A DNA stretch of 64,000 nucleotides. Origin: Tuctoria greenei (taxonomy: Eukaryota; Streptophyta; Magnoliopsida; Poales; Poaceae). Made by a program: the position numbers and the translations under genes. The notes below the pieces were generated by a model. The model saw only the letters and a program-made list of their open reading frames with translations, searched no databases and was not told the DNA's origin. Shown here piece by piece: positions 1 to 8,622 of the stretch. Positions within the stretch are counted from its first letter, which is position 1, and each line of letters opens with the position of its first letter. The stretch spans positions 8,329,644 to 8,393,643 of the forward strand of contig JAYESD010000007.1 of NCBI GenBank assembly GCA_036927565.1, given 5' to 3'.

Positions 1-520
1 CAAATACAACATCCTTCAAACCTCGGATGTGATCGCCTTTGAGGAGTTTTTGAAGGTTCCTCATACCAACATGCGCTAGCCGTCTATGCCACAGCCAACC
101 CATGTTGGTCTTTGCAATCAAGCATGTGTCAAGTTTAGCTTTATCCTTGTTGAAGTCAACAAGATAGAGCTTTCCCTTTAACATACCCTTGAATGCAACG
201 GAACCATCACTCCTCCTAGAAAGGGTCACACCCTCGTTAGTGAACAAGCAATTATAACCTTTGTCGCATAATTGAGATATGGACAGTAGGTTATAATCTA
301 GAGATTCAACATGTAAAACATGAGAAAGTGTGTGTTTGGAGGATATTGCAATTTTACTGGTACCGAGCACCCTTCCTTGACTATTATCTCCAAAGTAGAT
401 GCCCTCGTTTGGGTCCTCATTCTCTTCATATTCCACGAACATTCTTCTTTCCCCAGTCATATGATTGGTGCATCCACTGTCTAGCACCCATTTAGATCCA
501 CCAGAGGAATAGGCCTGCAA
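1..520 (-). CDS. C1 pol fragment: aspartic protease and GAG-pre-integrase domain, cut by window edge
   Basis: Read on the minus strand from about 520 this frame is open to base 1. It begins with the Copia protease signature: KWVLDSGCTNHMTG contains the catalytic DSG. The conserved stretch YNLLSISQLCDKGYNC follows, then the GAG-pre-integrase start WLWHRRLAHVGMRNL, which holds the histidines of the integrase HHCC zinc finger. The protease would cut the Copia polyprotein inside virus-like particles. The catalytic triplet is intact and I see no stop in the visible part. The protease frame is +1 relative to the upstream linker frame, which ends in TGA at 528-530, so expression would need a frameshift, or the TGA marks decay. 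Confidence 0.85.
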   Translation of the reverse strand, partial: MQAYSSGGSKWVLDSGCTNHMTGERRMFVEYEENEDPNEGIYFGDNSQGRVLGTSKIAISSKHTLSHVLHVESLDYNLLSISQLCDKGYNCLFTNEGVTLSRRSDGSVAFKGMLKGKLYLVDFNKDKAKLDTCLIAKTNMGWLWHRRLAHVGMRNLQKLLKGDHIRGLKDVVF

Positions 521-530
521 AAACAAATCA

Positions 531-861
531 TGCCTTGGTTTTAGGTACCCAAGCTTGCTTGGGTCCATGGAGGTTAGTTACAATGCATTTGGGCACCCAC
601 ACATGAGACTTGGTGTTCCTATGGCGTGGCCCAACATAATGAGCATAAACCTTGCCAAAGTTATTTCTCATTAACATATAGGAGGCATCAAAAGTTTTAA
701 ACGATAGCTGTTGTTGTTTATGTACAGGACTAGTCTGGGGCGCTGGACATGTCTGGAGGACCGGATTAGTCCGGACACCGACCGGACTAGTCCGGTGTTC
801 CTGTGCAGTTACATTCTTAATCTGTGACTTTCCAGTTTGAGAGGGCCTTCCTTTCACAAAG
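531..861 (-). pseudogene. C1 gag-protease linker, 3' half (distal to the G1 insertion)
   Basis: Minus-strand open frame joined, before G1 inserted, to 8467-8622. It ends in WVPKTKA then TGA (528-530), a position where Copia elements of this group usually run on toward protease. The frame contains perfect or near-perfect palindromes (ACCGGACTAGTCCGGT at 781-796, with degenerate neighbours at 722-780) identical in type to those in the LTR. The peptide here is therefore dictated partly by a repeated DNA motif. The G1 junction with the GTAAT duplication lies at 862-866. Confidence 0.7.
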
Positions 862-866
862 GTAAT

Positions 867-3530
867 TGTAACACCCTCAATTTTCGCATCAAGTATTGCA
901 TAGATGATCATGCATTAAACATTAGTAGGATAAAAGAAAAATAATAAAACATAAAAGATGGAGCATATATATACAAATGTATGTAGCAAAAGAAGAAATA
1001 GAAAATAATAATTATAGCCTAAAACATGTATTAGGGAATAAATATCAATAATAAAATAATAATATATAAAAAGAAATATATATAAATAAATTATATATAA
1101 TAAATATATATATAATAAATAATAAATAAATAAAATGAATAAGATAAAAAAATAAATAAAATATAAATAATATATTATAATAATAAAAATATAAAAAAGA
1201 AGAAAAAAACAAAACAAAAACAAAAACAAAAGGGACCGGCGCCGCCCGGCCAGGCCGGCCGAGCCTCCCGCGCGCCCGCCACGCGCGCCGACCAGCGCCC
1301 CATGGTCGAGTCGCCCACGCCTGGGCCCCGCCATCCTCGCGCGCCCAGCGCCTCCCGCGCGATTCCCGGCCGAACCGACTCGGTTCCGAGACTCCCGCAC
1401 CGTGCCTATAAAAAGAAGACCGGTCCGTAGGTTTTTTCCCCGATCCTAGAACAGCCGTCGCCGCCTTCTGAAAAGCCGCCGGTACAGAGAACCAGAGGGC
1501 TGCGCCCAGGGAAGAAAAAGGAGAAAAAGAAGGGGAAGAAGAGGAAGAAAAAGAGGAGGTTGCCACCGTCCACCGGAGATCGTTACCGTCGTCGTGCCGG
1601 CGGAGGATGCATCTACTTCGTCTACGCATTGTCCCCATCCCGCGATCATCGAAGCCATCGCATCTACGGTAGGCCATGTTCCCGATGTGAATTTTAGCGA
1701 CCATATTGAATCTAATAGACGTAAATTGATCGTAGTTGCGTCGTCTTTTTATTTTCAGCAACATTAATCCCCGCTAAAACCCTCGTAAACTCATATGAAC
1801 ACGTATGAACTAGTTGCATCTAATTAATAAACAACCGTAGTTAATCAATTATTGTACTTTGCATGCATGCATGTCATCGCATGTTGATTAATACGTGTGC
1901 ATCATATTGATTTGTATGTATATTCTTGTATGTGTGATCACGAGTTGAGGGAAGTGCTCAAGAGGTCGTGTACGAGGATTTTCAAAATCAAGACTTCGAA
2001 GCGCTTGAGCAACCCTATCCGCCGGAGCAAGGCAAGTGTCCTTGAAGCATATTGATCCTGTTTTTAAAATAAATGTTTTGTTTGCAAAACTGCATGCTTG
2101 TGTCAAATTGACGGGAATCCTATGGTAGGAAGTTTACTAGCTTTGTTTAACCACCCTTGTCACCTGGAATATATGGTAGAGAGTTGGGAAGAGTTTTTAC
2201 CTTTTTGCTTCGCTTAATTAATTGGGATGGCAAACAACACTACACATTTAATTATGTATCAATGCTATTCTGGTTAACGTGAACTGGTCAATATGGTATG
2301 GTAATGGGTGATCTAAGCAAGCCTGGTATGTGGATGGGTTGGATGTTATGGTGGTTTGCTTGCTTTAGATCTAAGGACCGGTTCATGCGAGAATAAGCCA
2401 GGATTACAGTGCCACCACGAGGCCAAGTATGGGTGCGGCGTAGCTGATTAATTAGGGCTTTGCTAGTTCTGTTTGGACCATTGTGGATGCTCGGGGAAGG
2501 GGTAGTCGGATTGGGTTTGTTGATGATTGGTGGGACTACCCTGGGATCCGAATGGCTCAAGAGGGGGCCCTTGGTTGAAGATGTGCTCTGCGGGAGACAT
2601 TGCCACCGGTGAAACCTCAGTGGGGTCTAAATAGGCTAGTAATCCCCTTGTAAAGGCTATTTTGTGATCTCTTGGCCACACACCAACGGAAGTGTGTAAT
2701 GTGACCGACGGGTCATGGGCATAAGGGAGGTTCTTAGTCGCCGAAAGGTGATGAAATCACGAACACGTGGGTAAAGAGGTACAAACTCTGCAGAGTTAAT
2801 TAAAACTATCATGATAGCCGTGCTCCTGGTTATGAGCACCTGGACAACTTCCATGATTAGAGGGAAATTGGAATTTGGGATGGTTATGGTTTGGTAATGG
2901 TTATGGATGGTTACAGATTAATTTCTGGAATTGAATATGGTTATTGGTAAATGGTGAAATCTGGAATTATTGATGAGGATGGTAAATTATGGACTGGTAT
3001 TATGATATTATTTATGATTGTGATGGGTTTACTTCACATACATATAATATATTGCTTTTCAAATGTTTTACTGTACTTTTCAGCACTTAGCCATTATTAC
3101 ATTCGTCATTTGAATCAGCCACATGTCATACTTTCCACACTTGCTGAGTACGACATGTACTCACTCTTGCAATCCCCCCCCCAACAGTTGCAGGTCGAGA
3201 TTGTGAGTTTAATGGCGATAATGCAGAGTTCTAGGCCGTGTCTACCGTCAACTTCGCCTGTGGTGTTATTGGAGTTGTGCTATCCCTTTTGCTTAGTTTG
3301 CTTAGTTGCTTAATTAGTTTATTTTCGCTGCATTAGTTGAACTTGTCATAAATATTCATTAGAGCTTGTATTCGAGGATAATATGGTTTGTGTAATAAAA
3401 TTTGATAATTAATCTTCTTCTGTGGTAATTTTCTGTATACTCTTTTGTGATTGCACTCGTGTATGTGTGTTGAACATCCTGGGCACACATATGTGTTAGC
3501 TTGGTTCAGTTATCGGAACCGGGCGTCACA
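867..3530 (+). repeat. G1 5' LTR
   Basis: Begins TGTAACACCCTC and ends GGGCGTCACA. It contains an extreme AT-rich run of A/T repeats (about 1045-1225) that switches abruptly to GC-rich sequence (about 1232-1400). A TATA box follows at 1407-1414. Downstream are possible splice-like sites (ACG|GTAGGC near 1670 and TTTTCAG|CA near 1758) that could define a short leader intron. This LTR is 394 bp shorter than its partner at 5404-8461 because most of the GC-rich block is missing (partner about 5812-6222). Confidence 0.92.
1407..1414 (+). promoter_or_regulatory. TATA box of G1 5' LTR
   Basis: TATAAAAA lies directly after the GC-rich block, within GTGCCTATAAAAAGAAG. The same box is at 6337-6344 in the 3' LTR. 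It is the likely Pol II promoter core for the genomic RNA; transcription would start some 30 bp downstream. Confidence 0.65.
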
Positions 3531-3533
3531 GAT

Positions 3534-3546
3534 TGGTATCAGAGCC
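3534..3546 (+). other. G1 primer-binding site (tRNA-iMet)
   Basis: TGGTATCAGAGCC lies three bases after the 5' LTR. It is complementary to the 3' end of initiator tRNA-Met, the usual primer of plant Copia and chromoviral gypsy elements. The leader 3547-3801 up to the gag start has no other feature that I can see. Confidence 0.9.
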
Positions 3547-3801
3547 ACAGGTTGACTATAGGATGTAGCCTAGATAGAATAGACACTTTAGAGCACATAG
3601 GAGCACTCAGGAATCGATGTGTTTTTGCTTGAAGTGTTGTCTGCTATATATATTGTTTGCTTGTGTGTTTAATAGAGGATTTTGGGATGCTTTAGCATTT
3701 CCATGTCCACTTAGGCTAGTATAGTTAGTTGGTTAGCTTCATATCCCTTGATGCATATAGTTGGGGACGTTCTCTAATTCTTACCTATTGCTTTTCTTCA
3801 G

Positions 3802-5247
3802 ATGGTGAGGACTCGCAACCAGAGGGATATCAATGGTGAGGAGGAGAACCATGGAGTGCCTCAGAACAACAACGGACAAGGACTTGCTCATGGAGCTATC
3901 AATATTGAGCACCTACTAGCTATGCAGAACCAGCTCATACAGACCATGATACAAACTATGGGACAGCTGCAGGCTGGCAATATCAACAATCAGCCCCACA
4001 TGCCTCCACCGCCACCCCCGCCTCCTCATAACCGATTGGGAGAGTTTATGAGGACTAGGCCGCCAACCTTTGCTCAAGCTGCTGACCCTATGGATGCTGA
4101 TGATTGGCTCAAGTCCGTGGAGAAGAAACTTGCTATTGTCCAATGCAGTGACCGGGAGAAGGTCTTGTTTGCTTCTCATCAACTAGTTGGAGCAGCTGCA
4201 GATTGGTGGGATGCTTATTGCAATGCTCATGAGAATCAAGAGAGGATCACTTGGGCCGAATTCAAGGAGAGTTTTCGTTCTCATTATGTGCCGGAAGGTG
4301 TTATGCTCTTGAAGAGGCAAGAATTTGAGAATTTAAGGCAAGGAAGATCAAGTGTGAGTGAATATCTCAATAAATTCACTCAACTCTCAAGGTATGCGCC
4401 TGAGGATGTTAGTCGGGACAGCCGGAAGCAATATTTGTTCATGAGGGGATTGAACAATGAAATCCAAGTGCACCTACTCAATTGTGACTATGCAAATTTC
4501 CAGAAGCTTGTGGACAAAGCAATTGTGGTTGAGAACAAGATCCGTGAGATGGAGCAAGAAATCAAGAGGAAGGCGCCGTATCAAGGACAGCAACAAGGAA
4601 GTAATGTGCGCCCTCGCCTTGCGCCACCCAATGCGCCTCATTACAGCTCCCCTATTCCTGCTCAGCGCCCTGATTTTGCACCGCTCCCAACTCAGTTTGT
4701 GCAGCAGCGCCCTGTCATGCAAGCAATGCCTTATGCACCTCGTGCTGATTTTCCTGGAACCAATGCTCAAAACCAAGCTCGTCCCAATAATTCCGGTGGA
4801 GTTAAGAGGTGCTATACTTGTGGAGAAGCTGGACACTTTGCGAATCAATGTCCTCAGTCAGGCCTTGGTCAAAGAAGCAATGCGCCGAGGCAAAACCCAA
4901 GACCTAATGGAGGACAGCCACAAGGAAGCCGTGGACAGCAGAATTTTGCTCGTGGCAACGTGAACCATGTCTCTACGGAGGATGCTCAACAAGCGGATGA
5001 CGTGGTCATTGGTATGTTTCTCGCCAACTCCAACCCCGTGACTATGTTATTTGATTCTGGAGCATCGCATTCATTCATTGCATCGAAGTATGTTGCCAAG
5101 TATAGTTTGCCCGTCTCTCATATGAAGTTTACTCTATTGGTTAAGTCTCCTGGAGGAGAGATGAGGACAAATATAGTATGTCCAAAAATAAGCCTTAGAA
5201 TAAGGGGGGTAGACTTCTCTGCCAACCTCATTGTTTTGGATTCATAA
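3802..5247 (+). CDS. G1 gag polyprotein with truncated aspartic protease
   Basis: 481 codons from ATG to TAA. Residues 1-75 are polar and end in a proline run (PPPPPPPP). About 85-250 form a retrotransposon gag domain (PMDADDWLKSVEKKL, then WAEFKESFRSHYVPEG). A Q/P-rich spacer follows, then a CCHC zinc knuckle with C337, C340, H345 and C350 for RNA binding. From about 400 the frame enters the pepsin-like protease with its catalytic D418-S-G-A. It stops after about 60 protease residues (LIVLDS then TAA), where intact relatives continue into the rest of the protease and RT. The frame itself has no lesion, so Gag could in principle still be made. The product would form particles; protease activity is not expected from a half domain. 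Confidence 0.88.
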   Translation: MVRTRNQRDINGEEENHGVPQNNNGQGLAHGAINIEHLLAMQNQLIQTMIQTMGQLQAGNINNQPHMPPPPPPPPHNRLGEFMRTRPPTFAQAADPMDADDWLKSVEKKLAIVQCSDREKVLFASHQLVGAAADWWDAYCNAHENQERITWAEFKESFRSHYVPEGVMLLKRQEFENLRQGRSSVSEYLNKFTQLSRYAPEDVSRDSRKQYLFMRGLNNEIQVHLLNCDYANFQKLVDKAIVVENKIREMEQEIKRKAPYQGQQQGSNVRPRLAPPNAPHYSSPIPAQRPDFAPLPTQFVQQRPVMQAMPYAPRADFPGTNAQNQARPNNSGGVKRCYTCGEAGHFANQCPQSGLGQRSNAPRQNPRPNGGQPQGSRGQQNFARGNVNHVSTEDAQQADDVVIGMFLANSNPVTMLFDSGASHSFIASKYVAKYSLPVSHMKFTLLVKSPGGEMRTNIVCPKISLRIRGVDFSANLIVLDS

Positions 5248-5390
5248 GGAATAAGAGGATCCGTTGGTGCAAAGTGCAATGGAACCACCATACGAAAGCC
5301 GAAGCTACGTGAGAACGTGAAGAAGACCTGAAGGCAGAATTCCCTCACCTTTTCTCCACGCTATCGAATCTCGAGGGCGAGATTCACTTT
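5248..5390 (+). pseudogene. G1 pol C-terminal remnant
   Basis: Just after the gag stop, another frame reads KVQWNHHTKAEAT, then a TGA, then EREEDLKAEFPHLF. This resembles the tail of chromoviral gypsy pol, where the usual form is TWERE; the TGA replaces TGG, a G-to-A change typical of methylated DNA. It shows that the gag-protease stub was joined to the far end of pol by one internal deletion near 5245. Confidence 0.75.
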
Positions 5391-5403
5391 AAGGGGGTAG
5401 ATT
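5391..5403 (+). other. G1 polypurine tract
   Basis: AAGGGGGTAGATT ends at the first base of the 3' LTR. It would prime plus-strand DNA synthesis. Correctly placed for a gypsy element. Confidence 0.85.
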
Positions 5404-8400
5404 TGAAACACCCTCAATTTTCGCATCAAGCATTGCATACATGATCATGCATTAAACATTAGTAGGATAAAAGAAAAATAATAAAACATAAAAGATGGAG
5501 CATATATATACAAATGTATGTAGCAAAATAAGAAATAGAAAATAATAATTATAGCCTAAAACATGTATTAGGGAATAAATATCAATAATAAAATAATAAT
5601 ATATAAAAATAAATATATATAAATAAATTATATATAATAATAAATATATATATAATAAATAATAAATAAATAAAATGAATAAGATAAATAAAATAAATAA
5701 AATATAAATAATATATTATATTAATAATAATATAAAAAAAGAAGAAAAAAACAAAAACAAAAGGGACCGGCGCCGCCCGGCCAGGCCGGCCGAGCCTCCC
5801 GCGCACCCGCCAGCGTGCCGCCCGCCGCCCCCTCCCGTGCTGCCCCCGGGGCCCCGCACCAGCGCCTGCCCGCTCCCGCGCTCACGCCGCCACGCCGCCC
5901 GCTGCCCCCCCCCCCCCCCCGCCTTCCGCTCCCGCTCCCGCGTGGCTCGCCCCGCCGCCCGATTCCCGCCGAAAACCCTGCCTTTGCTCCCGCCTCCCAC
6001 CGCCTGCCGCCCCGGCCCCACCGCAGCCCCGCACGCCCGAGCCACCCGCGCTCCCGCGCGAGCTCCCGCCTCCCGCGCGAGATTCCCGCCGACCCGCGCC
6101 TCCCTCCGCTGCTGGCCCCACCCCACCCCGAATCCCGCGGACGCACGACTCCCGCCCCGAATCCCGGCTCGCGCGCACGATTTCCAGTCCCGCCCCGCCG
6201 CCTGCCCCGATTCGCCCGACTCCAGCGCCCCGTGGCCGAGTTGCCCGCGCCTGGGCCCCGCCATCCTCGCGCGCCCAGCGCCTCCTGCGCGATTCCCGGC
6301 CGAACCGACTTGGTTCCGAGACTCCCGTACCGTGCCTATAAAAAGAAGACCGGTCCGTAGGTTTTTTCCCCGATCCTAGAACAGCCGCCGCCGCCTTCTG
6401 AAAAGCCGCCGGTACAGAGAACCAGAGGGCTGCGCCCAGGGAAGAAAAAGGAGAAAAAGAAGGGGAAGAAGAGGAAGAAAAAGAGGAGGGTGCCACCGTC
6501 CACCGGAGATCATTACTGTCGTCGTGCCGACGGAGGACGCATCTACTTCGTCTACGCATTGTCCCCATCCCGCGATCATCGAAGCCATCGCATCTACGGT
6601 AGGCCATGTTCCTGATGCGAATTTTAGCGACCATATTGAATCTAATAGACGTAAATTGATCGTAGTTGTGTCGTCTTTTTATTTTCAGCAACATTAATCC
6701 CCGCTAAAACCCTCGTAAACTCATATGAACATGTATGAACTAGTTGCATCTAATTAATAAACAACCGTAGTTAATCAATTATTGTACTTTGCATGCATGC
6801 ATGTCATCGCATGTTGATTAATACGTGTGCATCATATTGATTTGTATGTATATTCTTGTATGTGTGATCACGAGTAGAGGGAAGTGCTCAAGAGGTCGTG
6901 TACGAGGATTTTCAGAATCAAGACTTCGAAGCGCTTGAGCAACCCTATCCGCCGGAGCAAGGCAAGTGTCCTTGAAGCATATTGATCCTGTTTTTAAAAT
7001 AAATGTTTTGTTTGCAAAACTGCATGCTTGTGTCAAATTGACGGGAATCCTATGGTAGGAAGTTTACTAGCTTTGTTTAACCACCCTTTTCACCTGGAAT
7101 ATATGGTAGAGAGTCGGGAAGAGTTTTTACCTTTTTGCTTCGCTTAATTAATTGGGATGGCAAACAACACTACACATTTAATTATGCATCAATGCTATTC
7201 TGGTTAACGTGAACTGGTCAATATGGTATGGTAATGGGTGATCTAAGCAAGCCTGGTATGTGGATGGGTTGGATGTTATGGTGGTTTGCTTGCTTTAGAT
7301 CTAAGGACCGGTTCATGCGAGAATAAGCCAGGATTATAGTGCCACCACGAGGCCAAGTATGGGTGCGGCGTAGCTGATTAATTAGGGCTTTGCTAGTTCT
7401 GTTTGGACCATTGTGGATGCTCGAGGAAGGGGTAGTCAGATTGGGTTTGTTGATGATTGGTGGGACTACCCTGGGATCCGAATGGCTCAAGAGGGGGCCC
7501 TTGGTTGAAGATGTGCTCTGCGGGAGACATCGCCACCGATGAAACCTCAGTGGGGTCTAAATAGGCTAGTAATCCCTTTGTAAAGGCTATTTTGTGATCT
7601 CTTGGCCACACACCAACGGAAGTGTGTAATGTGACCGACGGGTCATGGGCATAAGGGAGGTTCTTAGTCGCCGAAAGGTGATGAAATCACGAACACGTGG
7701 GTAAAGAGGTACAAACTCTGCAGAGTTAATTAAAATATCATGATAGCTGTGCTCCCGGTTATGAGCACCTGGACAACTTCCATGATTAGAGGGAAATTGG
7801 AATTTGGGATGGTTATGGTTTGGTAATGGTTATGGATGGTTACAGATTAATTTCTAGAATTGAATATGGTTATTGGTAAATGGTGAAATCTGGAATTATT
7901 GATGAGGATGGTAAATTATGGACTGGTATTATGATATTATTTATGATTGTGATGGGTTTACTTCACATACATATAATATATTTCTTTTCAAATGTTTTAC
8001 TGTACTTTTCAGCACTTAGCCATTATTACATTCGTCATTTGAATCAGCCACATGTCATACTTTCCACACTTGCTGAGTACGACATGTACTCACTCTTGCA
8101 ATCCCCCCCCCCCAACAGTTGCAGGTCGAGATTGTGAGTTTAATGGCGATAATGCGGAGTTCTAGGCCGTGTCTACCGTCAACTTCGCCTGTGGTGTTAT
8201 TGGAGTTGCGCTATCCCTTTTGCTTAGTTTGCTTAGTTGCTTAATTAGTTTATTTCCGCTGCATTAGTTGAGCTTGTCATAAATATTCATTAGAGCTTGT
8301 ATTCGAGGATAATATGGTTTGTGTAATAAAATTTGATAATTAATCTTGTTCGGTGGTAATTTTTTGTATACTCATTTGTGATTGCACTCGTGTATGTGTG

Positions 8401-8461
8401 TTGAACATCCTGGGCACACATATGCGTTAGCTTGGTTCAGTTTTCGGAACCGGGCGTCACA
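5404..8461 (+). repeat. G1 3' LTR (long version)
   Basis: Begins TGAAACACCC and ends GGGCGTCACA, matching 867-3530 along its length except for extra GC-rich sequence at about 5812-6222. That block includes a run of 16 C at 5905-5920. The TATA box is at 6337-6344. Several apparent long open frames on both strands across the GC block are composition artefacts. The R/U5 part (about 6870-8461) is shared with G2. Confidence 0.92.
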
Positions 8462-8466
8462 GTAAT

Positions 8467-8622
8467 CCTCTCCTTGTTATTCTTATGGCTTCCAGCTTGT
8501 TGCTTTTCACCATAAGAATAACCAATGCCATATTTGACATTTGGAGGTCTTTTGACCAAGTATGCACTACATGCATATTTGATCTTCTCCTTGTCAAATA
8601 CGCCACTTTGGGAAGGATGTTT
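8467..8622 (-). pseudogene. C1 gag-protease linker, 5' half (proximal to the G1 insertion)
   Basis: On the minus strand, after the gag stop, sequence reads through VKYGIGYSYGEKQQAG in an open frame and then meets the G1 insertion at 8461. It continues in 531-861. In intact relatives this spacer links Gag to protease. The stop that closes gag at 8623-8625 therefore looks like a lesion or a regulated boundary. Confidence 0.6.

Larger units (their letters stand above)
867..8461 (+). mobile_element. G1: internally deleted Ty3-gypsy retrotransposon with about 3-kb LTRs
   Basis: The element is bounded by TG...CA and a perfect 5-bp duplication GTAAT (862-866 and 8462-8466). Its parts are 5' LTR 867-3530, PBS 3534-3546 (initiator tRNA-Met type), gag plus start of protease 3802-5247, a remnant of the pol C-terminus, PPT 5391-5403 and 3' LTR 5404-8461. 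Between the protease start and the pol C-terminus nothing remains of RT, RNase H or integrase, so the element cannot move alone. LTR length, PBS and gag/protease style fit Tekay/Del-like chromoviruses of grasses; that placement is inference. It inserted into Copia element C1 and is younger than it. Confidence 0.93.

Noticed and set aside
915..1400. Minus-strand frame with a Tyr/Ile/Leu/Phe-rich half that looks like membrane segments
   Set aside because: It is the translation of the AT-repeat block of the G1 LTR and its sequence is not protein-like.
3534..3546. tRNA genes near TGGTATCAGAGCC or TGGCGCCGTTGCCGGGGA
   Set aside because: Only the primer-complementary bases are present; no cloverleaf could be built around any of these sites.
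5716..6379. Long overlapping open frames on both strands in the GC-rich G1 LTR block (up to 270 codons)
   Set aside because: They are rich in Ala, Arg, Gly and Pro with no domain, lie inside an LTR next to its TATA box, and reflect the scarcity of stop codons in GC-rich DNA.
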